From contig CP007152.1 of NCBI GenBank assembly GCA_000831005.1, positions 3,534,001-3,598,000 of the forward strand: 64,000 nucleotides of DNA, in the 5' to 3' direction. Under the pieces are notes generated by a model, which saw nothing but the letters and a program-made list of their open reading frames with translations, was not told the DNA's origin and ran no database searches. A program made the translations under genes and the position numbers. Shown here in pieces: positions 18,837 to 27,855 of this stretch; position 1 is the stretch's first letter; each line of letters begins with the position of its first letter. Origin of the DNA: Marinobacter salarius. Lineage in GTDB: Bacteria; Pseudomonadota; Gammaproteobacteria; Pseudomonadales; Oleiphilaceae.

Positions 18837-21002
18837 TTATGTAGTGTTGCGTAAACGGATCGCAGGCTTTCCGTTGTCGTCATCCAGTGTTTGTCGGCAG
18901 CCGGGGAAACTGCTGCAGCCCCAGAACCAGCCTTTTTTGCCTTTTCTGCGCACCAGGGGCGAAAAGCAGTGCGGGCAGGGAATGGGTTTTTCTCCTGTGC
19001 CATCCTCCGGCGACTGGTCCTCAATGGGCCGCGTGCCTTTGCAGTCCGGAAAGCGGGTACAGGCATGGAAGGCACCAAACTTGCCCTCGCGCTGGCGCAT
19101 GGGAGCGCGGCACTTGGGGCAATGCGGCTGCCCCTCGCCTGGTGGGGCAGTCTTGGCTTCCTGCTCAGGGGTGTTGATGAAATCGCGTATCTGTTCTTTC
19201 AGCTCCGCAATAAACTGCTTGGGATTGCCCTCACCACGACGAATGCTTTCCAGGGTGGCTTCCCAGATGGCCGTCATATCCGGCTTGCTGACGGACTCTG
19301 GCAGCGATTCAATCAGCGCTTTCCCTTTAGGTGTCGACCGGATGTGGCGCTTATCCCGGTATAAATAGTCGCGCCGGAACAGCGTATCAATGATCGCCGC
19401 CCGCGTGGCCTCAGTGCCCAGCCCATCGGTCTCACGCAGGGTTTTGCGAAGCTCTGGATCGCTGACAAAGCGAGCGATATTGGTCATCGCTGACAGCAGC
19501 GTGGCGTCGGTGAAGTATTGGGGTGGCTGGGTTTTGCGCTCGGCGATGTCCACCGAGTCACAGAGTATGGGGTCACCGTTCTCCAGGCGGGGGAGGGGCG
19601 CTTTGGCGGCCTCCTGTCGGCTTTCCCGCTGGCGAATTTCCAGGGTTTTCCAACCCGGCTGAAGAACCGCGGTTTCCGTCGCCCTGAACGCGTGTTCGCC
19701 AATCCCGACAGTTAACTTGCCTTCCCGGTGAATGGCGTCGGCGCTGAACTGCATCAGGTAATACCGGCTAATCAGTTCGTAAATGTTCTTCTCAGCCTCG
19801 CTCAGACGTCCATTGGGCGCCTTTCTGGCCGTGGGAATGATAGCGTGGTGGGCATCCACCTTTTTGTCGTTCCAGGCTTCGGTACGGCGGTTCAGGTCCG
19901 CCGCCTTGCAGGCCGGTGCCAGTTCATCGGCGACATTGCCAATGGCCTGCACCACACTCTGGCGCTGGTCAAAATGTCCTTCCGGCAGATAACGACAGTC
20001 CGAACGGGGATAGGTAATCAACTGATGGCGTTCGTACAGGTTCTGGGCGGTGTCCAATACGTCTTTCGCACCCATACGGAACAGTCGCCCCGCCTCGATC
20101 TGCAAGGCTGAGAGTGAGAATGGCAGGGGCGGCGTTTCGTTCCTGTCGCGGAAACGGGATTCCGTAACTTTGCCGGGCCGTCCTTCTACGGCCTCGGCGA
20201 TCTGTCTGGCGACATCGCTGTCCAACAAACGGTCTTCTTCATCCAGGTATTCCCGGTAGGCTTCCGAGGGCTGCCAGCGTGCCGTAAACGATTGCTGGTC
20301 CGATTCCTCATCCACCGCGTGGCACGTCGCCTGAACGCGGAAAAAAGGTTTCGGCTGGAAGTTCTCAATGGTGGTGTCCCGAGCCACCACCAATCCGAGC
20401 ACCGGGGTTTGTACCCGGCCAACGGAATACACGCCCTGCTGGCCTTGCTGCTGGTAAGACAGCGTGTAAAAACGGGTAAGATTAATGCCGTAGAGCCAGT
20501 CCGCCCGCTGGCGGGCGAGGGCGGAATGGGACAGGCGGCGAAACTCACGATTGTCCTTGGGTGCCTGGATGGCCTTTGCCACGGCCGCCGGAGTCAGGTC
20601 GTTGATCAGGATTCTCTGAACAGGACAAGTGGCGCCTGTGTAGCGGATGACTTCGTCTACCAGCAGTTGGCCTTCCCGGTCCGGATCGCCGGCGTGGACA
20701 ATGGTCTCCGCCTTGCGGACCAGAGACTCCAATACCTTGAGCTGCTGGCGTACGCTGTCCTTGGGCATCACCTCCCAGCGCCCGGGAAACAGGGGCAGAT
20801 CTTCCTGTCGCCATTTTTTCCAGCGCGGGTCGTACTGGCCGGGTTCCGCCGGTTCCAATAGATGGCCGATACACCAGCTAACGGTGCTGGCGTTGCTTCC
20901 TTCGCCGCAACGAATCCATCCGTTCCCCTTCTGATGGGGAGCGGGGAGGGCAGCAGCAATTGCCCGGCCCAGGCTTGGTTTTTCAGCAATGTACAGGCGC
21001 AT
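18837..21002 (-). CDS. topB: DNA topoisomerase III
   Basis: Type IA topoisomerase that decatenates DNA. I start it at 21002 (MRLYIAEKPSLGRAIA), the family's normal N-terminal Toprim start; the open frame runs 35 codons further upstream without similarity. Toprim acidic residues (HAGDPDREGQLLVDEV, landmark DPDREG), the active-site tyrosine region (LITYPRSDCRYLPEGHF, landmark YPRSDCRY) and GLGTEATRAAIIDTL are intact. Two C-terminal zinc ribbons (CPKCRAPM...FPDC and CPHCFSPL...FPGC) extend it to 721 residues. It stands alone, back-to-back with bolA. Confidence 0.95.
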   Translation of the reverse strand: MRLYIAEKPSLGRAIAAALPAPHQKGNGWIRCGEGSNASTVSWCIGHLLEPAEPGQYDPRWKKWRQEDLPLFPGRWEVMPKDSVRQQLKVLESLVRKAETIVHAGDPDREGQLLVDEVIRYTGATCPVQRILINDLTPAAVAKAIQAPKDNREFRRLSHSALARQRADWLYGINLTRFYTLSYQQQGQQGVYSVGRVQTPVLGLVVARDTTIENFQPKPFFRVQATCHAVDEESDQQSFTARWQPSEAYREYLDEEDRLLDSDVARQIAEAVEGRPGKVTESRFRDRNETPPLPFSLSALQIEAGRLFRMGAKDVLDTAQNLYERHQLITYPRSDCRYLPEGHFDQRQSVVQAIGNVADELAPACKAADLNRRTEAWNDKKVDAHHAIIPTARKAPNGRLSEAEKNIYELISRYYLMQFSADAIHREGKLTVGIGEHAFRATETAVLQPGWKTLEIRQRESRQEAAKAPLPRLENGDPILCDSVDIAERKTQPPQYFTDATLLSAMTNIARFVSDPELRKTLRETDGLGTEATRAAIIDTLFRRDYLYRDKRHIRSTPKGKALIESLPESVSKPDMTAIWEATLESIRRGEGNPKQFIAELKEQIRDFINTPEQEAKTAPPGEGQPHCPKCRAPMRQREGKFGAFHACTRFPDCKGTRPIEDQSPEDGTGEKPIPCPHCFSPLVRRKGKKGWFWGCSSFPGCRQTLDDDNGKPAIRLRNTT

Positions 21003-21125
21003 AAGTCGGAAGCAGTTTTCGGGTGGGGGTCGAAGATGGCGCTTTGTCTGTATCCTGTCAAGGTAACACAGCGTTTGGTGTAGTAGACTGTTCCATAACA
21101 CATTCAATCAGGAGCAGGCCTGTTT

Positions 21126-21470
21126 ATGTCCACACAACAAGCCATTGAGCAAAAGCTGACAAGCGCTTTCGACAGCCAACACCTCATGGTTGAAAACGAG
21201 AGCCACAAACATAACGTGCCGCTGAACTCTGAAACCCATTTCAAGGTGACTCTGGTGTCTCCGGAGTTCGAAGGGCAGGGCAAGGTCAAGCGGCACCAAG
21301 CCATCTACAAAATATTGGCGGACGAAATGTCCGGTGGCGTCCACGCCCTGGCGCTGCACGTGTATTCACCACAGGAGTGGGAGGCGTCCGGCCAGGCAGC
21401 GCCCGATTCTCCCAATTGCATGGGCGGCTCCAAGAACGATCCGGCCTTTGCATCCGGAGGTGGCCAGTGA
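21126..21470 (+). CDS. bolA: BolA-family protein
   Basis: A 114-residue BolA-like protein. The fold is recognised from the KLTSAFDSQHLMVENESHKHN start region, with the HxxH-type ligands used to bind glutaredoxin/[2Fe-2S], the VSPEFEGQGKVKRHQAIYKIL core (landmarks SPEFEG and VKRHQAIY) and the VHALALHVYSPQEW end. The C-terminal tail after residue 93 is low-complexity. BolA proteins affect iron-sulphur trafficking and morphology. It overlaps the start of the next gene by 4 bases, so the two are translationally coupled. Confidence 0.92.
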   Translation: MSTQQAIEQKLTSAFDSQHLMVENESHKHNVPLNSETHFKVTLVSPEFEGQGKVKRHQAIYKILADEMSGGVHALALHVYSPQEWEASGQAAPDSPNCMGGSKNDPAFASGGGQ

Positions 21471-22089
21471 GCCAGTTCTTCCAGATTCACCCGGAAACGC
21501 CCCAGAAACGACTGATCAACCAGGCCGTGGATATTCTCCGCAAGGGAGGCGTTATTGTATATCCGACGGATTCCGCCTACGCCATTGGCTGCCACCTCGG
21601 TGACAAGCAGGCAGCGGACCGGATAAAGCGCATTCGCCGCCTGGATGACAAGCACAACTTCACCCTGATGTGCCGGGACCTTTCGGACATCGGTGTGTTC
21701 GCGAAGGTCGACAACACCCAGTATCGGCTGCTCAAGAACTTCACGCCGGGGGCTTACACATTCATTCTGGACGCCACCAGTGAAGTACCACGCCGTCTGT
21801 TACACCCCAAGCGTAAAACCATTGGCATGCGGGTGCCGGACAACGCAATTGTGCAGGCGCTGTTGGCGGAACTGGGCGAACCTATCATGAGCAGTACGCT
21901 GATATTGCCGGGTGACGAGGACCCAATGACTGACCCTTATGACATCCGGGAAACTCTGGAACACGAGCTGGATCTGATCATCGATGGTGGTTTCTGCGGC
22001 CTGGAGGCGACCACCGTGGTGAACATGACTGGGGATGCACCGGAGGTGACTCGCGTCGGCAAAGGGGACCCAGAGCCTTCCGGATTTAA
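21467..22089 (+). CDS. YciO/Sua5-type threonylcarbamoyl-AMP synthase homologue (terminal frameshift)
   Basis: Member of the Sua5/YciO/YrdC family, which binds double-stranded RNA or tRNA and, in TsaC/Sua5, makes threonylcarbamoyl-AMP for tRNA t6A. I use the GTG at 21467 (SQFFQIHPETPQKR), overlapping the bolA stop. The KGGVIVYPTDSAYAIGC, FTLMCRDLSDI and KRKTIGMRVPDN motifs are clear. It looks like YciO rather than TsaC, so catalytic activity is uncertain. One base appears lost near 22078: the expected DPEPFRI ending then reaches TAA 22087-22089, giving 207 residues, instead of an unrelated 25-residue tail. Confidence 0.87.
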
Positions 22090-22094
22090 CGGAG

Positions 22095-22748
22095 TCAGGC
22101 CCGGGTGTTCAGGCTCAGGGCGAAATTTTTGCGGTCTGCGTAGTTGGTGGCCTGATCGGTACTGATGGTCCTGCGCAGGCTGTCGTAGCGGTGCGCCAAG
22201 TCCTGCAGGCCGTTGAATTGCTGGTTGTCGCTGACCAGGGTGTCCAGCAGTGAATTGTTCACGCCGTATGCCTTGTTCAACTTGAGCGCGTTGTCCACAA
22301 AGTGCAGGGTGGGCTCGCTGGCACTGAGCCGGCTGAATGCCTCCCGGAACGGCTTGCTGTTGTTCAGGTCCTGTTCGATACGGTTACGGCTTTCCTCTGG
22401 GATTCCACCACCAACGCTGATCTTGCCTTCGTCGTTCTTCGAGACTTCCACACTGGTTGCCGGGTTGAGTTTGTATTCGGCAAGTTTATGCCGCAGCGTC
22501 TCCCGCATATAGGCAAGGTCCTGCCCGACGGTTTGCTTGTACTCAGCCATCTGCAACCTGGTGGATTTTGGGCGGCCGGTATCGAAACTCGCCCGCTCGG
22601 ACAGGGTAAACCGGTCATCGGTTGCGGAGACCGGTGCCTCTGGTGCAGCGGGCTTTGGCAACGCATTGCCCGACCCCGCCGGCTGTTTCTTTTCCATGGC
22701 TTGCTGGAACTGGGTGCTGGCTTTGATCAGCGATGTGAGCAGCGACAT
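22095..22748 (-). CDS. Hypothetical protein, 217 residues
   Basis: No family recognised. It is a soluble, charged, mostly helical protein without signal peptide or membrane segment. The N-terminus (SLLTSLIKASTQFQQAMEKK) is followed by an Ala/Pro-rich linker and a region with regular heptad-like spacing (MAEYKQTVGQDLAYMRETLRHKL, landmarks AEYKQTVGQ and MRETLRHKLAEY). It converges on the YciO gene with only a few bases between the stops. Composition matches the surrounding chromosome, so it is probably a native gene. The frame is intact over its full length, which in this error-rich sequence supports it being real. Confidence 0.6.
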   Translation of the reverse strand: MSLLTSLIKASTQFQQAMEKKQPAGSGNALPKPAAPEAPVSATDDRFTLSERASFDTGRPKSTRLQMAEYKQTVGQDLAYMRETLRHKLAEYKLNPATSVEVSKNDEGKISVGGGIPEESRNRIEQDLNNSKPFREAFSRLSASEPTLHFVDNALKLNKAYGVNNSLLDTLVSDNQQFNGLQDLAHRYDSLRRTISTDQATNYADRKNFALSLNTRA

Positions 22749-22903
22749 GGCATTGGTCCCCTCCTATGGTCACTGGGGAAATGTTGACGGTTTTGGTGTC
22801 TAGGGGAGGTGGATGCACAAAGCGGGCCATCGCGACTTATTGTTGAGGGGCACCTTGAGTGGCCAGGATGACTGCGCCGCCTGTCAGTAGTCAGCCCCCG
22901 GAT

Positions 22904-23875
22904 TCAGTCACACCTTAGCGGTTCAACTGTTACATGTACCAGTGACCGGCACTGGTTCTGAATGCGGTTTTTGTAAGCGGTGGCTGACTCAGGCTGGTGG
23001 GAAACAACCGAGACAATGGCCGCATGAATGTTTGGCCCAATCGCCCAAACATGCAGATCACTGACTTTGGCATCGCCGTCCTCTATTGCCTGTTTTACCG
23101 CTTCCTCCATGTCCTGATGCTGCTCGTCGAGGAGGACCCTTGAGGTGTCTTTGACCAGAAGCCAGGACCAGCGCGTCACCAGCGTGGCACCGATAATGCC
23201 CATCATCGGGTCCATCCAGTTCCATCCTGCGTATTTCCCGGCCAGAAGGGCGACGATTGCCAATACCGACGTCAGGGCATCGGCGAGCACATGAAGATAT
23301 GCCGCCCTGCGGTTATGATCATCGTGGCTGTGATGGCTGTGATGGCTGTGATGGCTGTGATGGCTGTGATGGCTGTGATGGTCGTGCCCGTGGCTGTGAT
23401 CATGGCCATGGTCATGTCCTTTCTCACCCAGTATCCAGGCGGAAATCCCATTGACCACCAGGCCGATAAAGGCCACAAATATTGCGCCATCAAATGAAAT
23501 TCCGACCGGCTGGATAAAGCGCCCAACACTTTCGATGACCATGTAGAGGGCAAAGACAGCCAATAGAATCGCCCCGGTAAAGCCTCCCAAGGCGTTGACT
23601 TTCCCTGTGCCAAAAGAAAACCGTGCGCTACCTGCGTTTTTGCGTGCGTACGTATAGGCAAAAGCGGCAATGCCAAGAGCTACGGCGTGTGATCCCATAT
23701 GCAGGCCGTCGGCAAGCAACGCCATTGAGCCATAAATGATCCCTGCGAAAATTTCCCAACCCATCATCGCCAGGGTCAAGGCCACAACGATGAGCGTGCG
23801 AGTTTCGCCGGAGCGCTTGTGGTTCTGCCCGAAGACGTGATCGTGTTGCCATTGGTCCAGTCGTTCGTGATGCAT
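22904..23875 (-). CDS. dmeF: DmeF-type CDF divalent cation efflux transporter
   Basis: Cation diffusion facilitator that exports divalent metal from the cytoplasm in exchange for protons; DmeF members favour Co(II) and Ni(II). Start at 23875 (MHHERLDQWQHDHVFG), whose WxHxHxF N-terminus is characteristic of DmeF. Six membrane helices are seen, with metal-site residues in LLADGLHMGSH (helix 2) and HVLADALTS (helix 5), and a C-terminal cytoplasmic domain (VSDLHVWAIGP). A His-rich loop between helices 4 and 5 contains six repeats of a His-His-Ser triplet. It marks the left edge of the metal region and is divergent from the next gene. Confidence 0.9.
   Translation of the reverse strand: MHHERLDQWQHDHVFGQNHKRSGETRTLIVVALTLAMMGWEIFAGIIYGSMALLADGLHMGSHAVALGIAAFAYTYARKNAGSARFSFGTGKVNALGGFTGAILLAVFALYMVIESVGRFIQPVGISFDGAIFVAFIGLVVNGISAWILGEKGHDHGHDHSHGHDHHSHHSHHSHHSHHSHHSHDDHNRRAAYLHVLADALTSVLAIVALLAGKYAGWNWMDPMMGIIGATLVTRWSWLLVKDTSRVLLDEQHQDMEEAVKQAIEDGDAKVSDLHVWAIGPNIHAAIVSVVSHQPESATAYKNRIQNQCRSLVHVTVEPLRCD
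23326..23386 (-). repeat. Tandem 9-base repeats in dmeF (His-rich loop)
   Basis: Six or so consecutive copies of a 9-base unit (GTGATGGCT on the plus strand) encode a Ser-His-His triplet array in the metal-binding loop. The perfect repetition makes the copy number prone to slippage, both in the cell and in sequencing. Confidence 0.9.
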
Positions 23876-24016
23876 AGACGCGCTCCTGAAATTGAGTAGT
23901 GGATGGTTAGAGGTTGCCCCCTGCCTGGAACCAGGCGCTTTAAATGCGCACCTTTGCAAAGCAGATCGTACTTGGATAGTCTTCCTGTCCAAAGATCGAC
24001 GCTAACGAGATACGAA

Positions 24017-24397
24017 GTGTTCATTAACCAGGCCCAATTTTCCACCGGCAGACGTATTTTTGTGGTGACCATGCTGTCACTCATGATGCTTTTTCGTCTT
24101 GCCTGGGCTTCAGATCAGAACGTTCACGATGCATCACAGAGTCTATCTCTTGCAGAATTTGTCCAGAACCATGGGCATATCCATCCGTCCTCTCTCGATC
24201 ATCTCCATGTTTCGACAGTTGAAATGACGGACCAGGACCACCTGCTACTCCATGCGATTGGCGCAGTCGAAAAGCACGTGCCCCTGAAGCTGGATGCAGT
24301 GCCGCTTTTCCACAGGCAGGACAAGCCTGTGCTTCAAAGAACGCCGTCTCCTCTGCCGGAGCAGACATCCGCACTTTATCGGCCTCCGAAAGCCTGA
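24017..24397 (+). CDS. Hypothetical secreted His-rich protein
   Basis: A small open frame directly before the HupE-type gene. From GTG 24017 it has a hydrophobic stretch (VVTMLSLMMLFRLAWA) resembling a signal peptide, then a mature region with many His (FVQNHGHIHPSSLDHLHV, LLLHAIGAVEKHV). An alternative start is the ATG at 24071. Placement suggests a periplasmic metal-related accessory to the HupE/anchor/DUF6488 set. I do not recognise a family and coding status is only moderately supported. Confidence 0.5.
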   Translation: MFINQAQFSTGRRIFVVTMLSLMMLFRLAWASDQNVHDASQSLSLAEFVQNHGHIHPSSLDHLHVSTVEMTDQDHLLLHAIGAVEKHVPLKLDAVPLFHRQDKPVLQRTPSPLPEQTSALYRPPKA

Positions 24398-24466
24398 AAA
24401 CGTCATTAAGAACTGACGCGTCAGCGTCTTTATCTAAATTTCTGTCGATATTTCGGAGATCACCGA

Positions 24467-25197
24467 ATGAATCATATGCCGTTTCCGCGCCGAACAGGCG
24501 TGGGCGTTGGCGTGCGTTGGCTGTACCTTTTAGGGGCAGCGCTCGTAGGCTGATGTTTTCTCCTCTGCTATTTGCCCATGGTGTTGAAGCAGGCGATGCC
24601 ACGTTCATTGAGCAGGCCAGCGGGGCACAATTGCTGCCCTTTATCTATCTGGGGGCCAAACACATGGTCACCGGCTATGACCACCTCCTGTTCCTGGCAG
24701 GTGTCATCTTCTTTCTTTACCGCATGAAAGACGTGGGTATCTACGTCACGCTTTTTGCAGTTGGACACAGCGTCACGCTTCTTTACGGCGTGCTCAGCGA
24801 GACCAACGTCAACGCCTATATGGTGGATGCCATTATTGGCTTTTCCGTGGTTTACAAGGCTCTGGATAACCTTGGCGCGTTTCGCCGTTGGTTTGGATTT
24901 CAGCCCAATACCAAGGCCGCTGTCCTGATTTTCGGGTTTTTCCATGGGTTCGGCCTGGCCACAAAGCTCCAGGATTTCACGCTTGCAGAGGATGGCCTGG
25001 TGGCGAACATTCTGGCGTTTAATGTTGGAGTTGAGATTGGCCAGTTGATGGCTCTGGGCATCATTCTGATTGCGATGAACTTCTGGCGCCGGACGGATGT
25101 TTTCCCCCGGCAAGCACTTGCAGCCAACGTTCTGTTGATGAGTGCCGGTTTTATGCTGATGGGTTATCAGTTGACTGGCCTGTACACCGTTTCCTGA
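24467..25197 (+). CDS. HupE/UreJ-family membrane protein (one frameshift)
   Basis: Membrane protein of the HupE/UreJ type, a family linked to nickel or cobalt uptake. I place the true start at ATG 24467, which has a GGAG site; it gives a signal peptide (RWLYLLGAALVG) that runs into a stop, while the mature sequence (FSPLLFAHGVEAGDATFIEQ onward) lies one frame away. One missing base near 24549 joins them. Otherwise translation could begin at ATG 24553. The conserved LGAKHMVTGYDHLLFL helix carries the family's His/Asp residues, and FGFFHGFGLA is the second signature; about six or seven helices. It is followed 11 bases later by the anchor protein. Confidence 0.82.
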
Positions 25198-25208
25198 GGA
25201 GCTAGACC

Positions 25209-25808
25209 ATGCAAGACATTTCCAATATGAATCGTGAGGGACTTCCTTCCTCAAAAAGCTTGTTCAAGGCGACCGGAGTGGCTGCTGTTATCGGCGGAGT
25301 GGTTCTGGTCACAACCATCCTCCCGGCCGAATATGGCATCGATCCCACGGGACTCGGCCAGACCATGGGGTTGACTGTACTCAGTCAGGCTAACGCCGCT
25401 GAGTCCGCGCAGCCTGAGTCAGCACCGGCCTCGTCAGGTAACCTGCTGGCATTGTCGGCTGGCCCGGTCTGGAAAACGCCAGAAGGGTTGAGTTCTGATT
25501 CCACAACCGTCACTTTGGGACCAAACGAGGGTCTGGAAGTCAAAGCCACAATGGCCGAGGGTGATCGAATGGTCTTTAACTGGACCACGGAGGGAGGTTC
25601 GGTGAACTTCGATATGCACGGTGAACGGTTCAATGACGGCGACAATTTCACCAGCTACTGGCAGGGGCGCGACCAGCCGTCTGCGAGCGGAGCATTTGAG
25701 GCACCGTTTGACGGTACGCATGGATGGTACTGGGAAAATCGCGGAGAAACAGCTGTCACTGTGGTTCTTGACACCAGCGGGTTTTACAGCGGCATTAGCA
25801 AGAAGTAA
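25209..25808 (+). CDS. Membrane-anchored periplasmic protein
   Basis: A 199-residue protein with one membrane segment (TGVAAVIGGVVLVTTILPAEYGIDP, landmarks AAVIGGVVLV) near residue 22-45 and a periplasmic beta-rich domain (VTLGPNEGLEVKATM, then FNWTTEGGSVNFDMHGE and GTHGWYWENRGETAVTVVL). The family is often called transmembrane anchor protein and commonly accompanies HupE-type genes. The domain resembles a small jelly-roll that could hold a cofactor or metal, but no clear ligand set is visible. It is co-directional with and tightly spaced to the genes on both sides. Confidence 0.75.
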   Translation: MQDISNMNREGLPSSKSLFKATGVAAVIGGVVLVTTILPAEYGIDPTGLGQTMGLTVLSQANAAESAQPESAPASSGNLLALSAGPVWKTPEGLSSDSTTVTLGPNEGLEVKATMAEGDRMVFNWTTEGGSVNFDMHGERFNDGDNFTSYWQGRDQPSASGAFEAPFDGTHGWYWENRGETAVTVVLDTSGFYSGISKK

Positions 25809-25837
25809 TTCAATTATTGATCCTTAGGAGTTATCTC

Positions 25838-26185
25838 ATGAAAAAAATGATTCACGTATTTGCAGCGGTCATTGTTTTGTCGGTTTCCGGCTACGCATTT
25901 GCCGGGGCTGGCCATAGCCATGGTGCTTCGGAGCCTGTTTCGAAAGAACAGGTGACCGAGCGAGCAGCCGCCGTCAAGCAGCAACTCGTCAATTCAGAAC
26001 AGATTGCTTCTAGCTGGGCGGAAGCCTCCAGAGGCAAGGCCGAGCAGCGGTCTACCTCGGCGGGTAAACTATGGGTCGTCCAGTTTGCTAATCCTGACTC
26101 TGCCAGCGAAGACAAAGCGAACCTGTATGTCTTTGTGGATGAGTACGGCAACCCCGTTGGAGCTAACCACTCCGGCAAAATGTAA
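25838..26185 (+). CDS. DUF6488-like small periplasmic protein
   Basis: A 115-residue protein with a Sec signal peptide (MIHVFAAVIVLSVSGYAFA) cleaved before GAGHSHGASEP. The start at ATG 25838 has a TAGGAG site. After a short His motif comes a helix-rich segment (KEQVTERAAAVKQQLVNS) and a beta half ending LYVFVDEYGNPVGANHSGKM (landmarks LYVFVDEYG and GANHSG), the pattern of DUF6488 proteins found in metal-tolerance loci. The function is not known. It closes the HupE-anchor-DUF6488 unit, with a hairpin terminator following. Confidence 0.75.
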   Translation: MKKMIHVFAAVIVLSVSGYAFAGAGHSHGASEPVSKEQVTERAAAVKQQLVNSEQIASSWAEASRGKAEQRSTSAGKLWVVQFANPDSASEDKANLYVFVDEYGNPVGANHSGKM

Positions 26186-26205
26186 AGCTGGAGATGGAGC
26201 AAAGG

Positions 26206-26232
26206 CCCGCTAACCGCCCGGTTGCGGGTCTT
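26206..26232 (+). terminator. Probable hairpin terminator after the DUF6488 gene
   Basis: CCCGC-T-AACCG and CGGTT-GCGGG form a 10-base-pair stem with one bulged T and a two-base loop, followed by TCTTTAG. The T-run is short, so efficiency is uncertain. Confidence 0.6.
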
Positions 26233-26246
26233 TAGTCAGGAGAACC

Positions 26247-27550
26247 ATGCTTGAGATTCTGAAAAATCGCACCTACCGGCATCTGTTTTTAGCCCAGGTC
26301 GTTGCCCTGCTGGGAACGGGGTTGGCAACGGTTGCCCTGAGCCTTCTGGCCTTTGATCTTGCTGGTGATAAGGCGGGGCAGGTGGTTGGCACAGCATGGC
26401 AATCAAAATGGTCGCCTATGTCTTCATTGCCCCCATTGCTGCAGCACTGGCGGAGAACATACCTCGTCGTGTGATGCTGGTTTCTCTGGATCTGGTGCGA
26501 GCTGCCGTTGCACTTGCCTTGCCTTTTGTGACTGAGGTCTGGGAGGTGTATGTACTGATCGCCGTGCTGCAATCGGCATCTGCGGCCTTTACGCCGACGT
26601 TCCAGTCCACCATCCCGGACACCTTACCCAACGAGGACGACTATACGCGGGCGCTGTCCCTTTCCCGTCTGGCTTACGATCTTGAAAACCTGATCAGTCC
26701 GGCTCTGGCCGGCATGCTGTTGTTGGTTACCAGTTGGCAGGGGCTGTTTTCAGGCACGGTGGTTGGCTTCATAGCATCAGCGTTGCTCGTCGTATCGGTG
26801 GCTCTGCCTTCTGGCTCCGCGCCGGAGAAGCGTCGGGGTATCTACGAACGCTCCCGTCGTGGGTTTCGCATCTTTATGGCCACACCGCGCCTTCGGGGAT
26901 TGATAGCGCTGAATGTGGTGGTCAGCATGGCCGGCTCCATGGTGATCGTGAACACCGTAGTGATCGTGCAGGGTGGTTTTGGCCTGACCGATCAGCACAC
27001 GGCCATGGCTTTTGCGGCATTCGGCGCGGGTTCCATGCTGGCGGCACTGGCGCTGCCCGCGCTGCTCAAACGCTGGAAGGACCGTTCGGTGATGCTGGCA
27101 GGGGCTTGGGTGTTGCTCGGCGGCTTGGGCGCGGCGTGGTTTGCTGACAGCCTCTACATGCTGATGCCAGTCTGGGCGCTGCTTGGTGTTGGATTCTCAA
27201 CGGTTCAGACACCCATAGGTCGTTTGCTCACCCAGTCTTCTCATGGCGAAGACCGCCCAGCGCTTTTTGCCGCCCAGTTTTCGCTGTCTCACGCCGGCTG
27301 GCTGATTGCCTATCCGCTGGCGGGATGGCTTGGCTCATCTGCCGGCATTCAGCCAACGCTGATGGTGTTGGCGGTTCTGGGACTCGTCTTCCTGATTGCA
27401 GCCAGCCGACTGTGGCCCGCCGATGATCCATTGGTGATTGCCCATAGCCATCATGACCTGCCACGCGACCACCCGCACAGAACGGAATCGGGAGCGGAGC
27501 ATTCCCACCGGTATGTGATTGATGAGCTGCATCCGCGGTGGCCGGGTTAA
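26247..27550 (+). CDS. MFS exporter (one frameshift)
   Basis: Major facilitator superfamily permease resembling the EntS/YbaN-like or metal-region MFS exporters with the RTYRHLFLAQVVALLGTGLATVALSLLAFDL start (landmarks LFLAQVVALLGTGL). The frame ends at WQSKWS near 26394, and the family sequence continues one frame over (MVAYVFIAPIAAALAENIPRR). One lost base in GCATGGCA explains this. About twelve helices result, with a C-terminal His-rich tail (IAHSHHDLPRDHPHRTESGAEHSH, landmarks AHSHHDL and HSHRY) that could bind metal. Corrected length is about 434 residues. The substrate is unknown; the location suggests metal or metal chelate export. Confidence 0.82.
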
Positions 27551-27855
27551 ATGACTTCGTCGCCTTTAGGCGTCAAGCTGATGAAATGTGCCCTAAGATC
27601 AACTCCAACTCGATTCAGGAATCCTCCTGAATAAGAGCAACGAGGTCATGTCGAACCTCTTCAGCGCTCAGCACGGTCAGCGGCGAGAAATCGTAGGGTA
27701 GAAGGTGGTCAAGCAGTGACATAGCGTTGCCAGTTCTTGACGGCCCCTTCCGAGCCTTCGTGAAACAATAGTTAGCGCAGGATCAGGCGCACTTTGTTCG
27801 GGTATGCACACAAGATCTCCCTGTTTTTAGATGAGCTCAATGGGTGTCAGATTTT
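27551..27855. other. Intergenic region with two short overlapping reading frames
   Basis: About 300 bases with no complete gene. On the minus strand, a 35-codon frame at 27615-27722 (starting MSLLDHLLPYDFS) overlaps the 3' end of another frame ending KNWQRYVTA. The start-stop overlap looks like the tail of a decayed two-gene operon, but I cannot assign either frame to a family. Confidence 0.3.

Noticed and set aside
23326..23386. Short tandem repeats as a possible CRISPR array
   Set aside because: The unit is 9 bases without spacers and lies in frame within dmeF.
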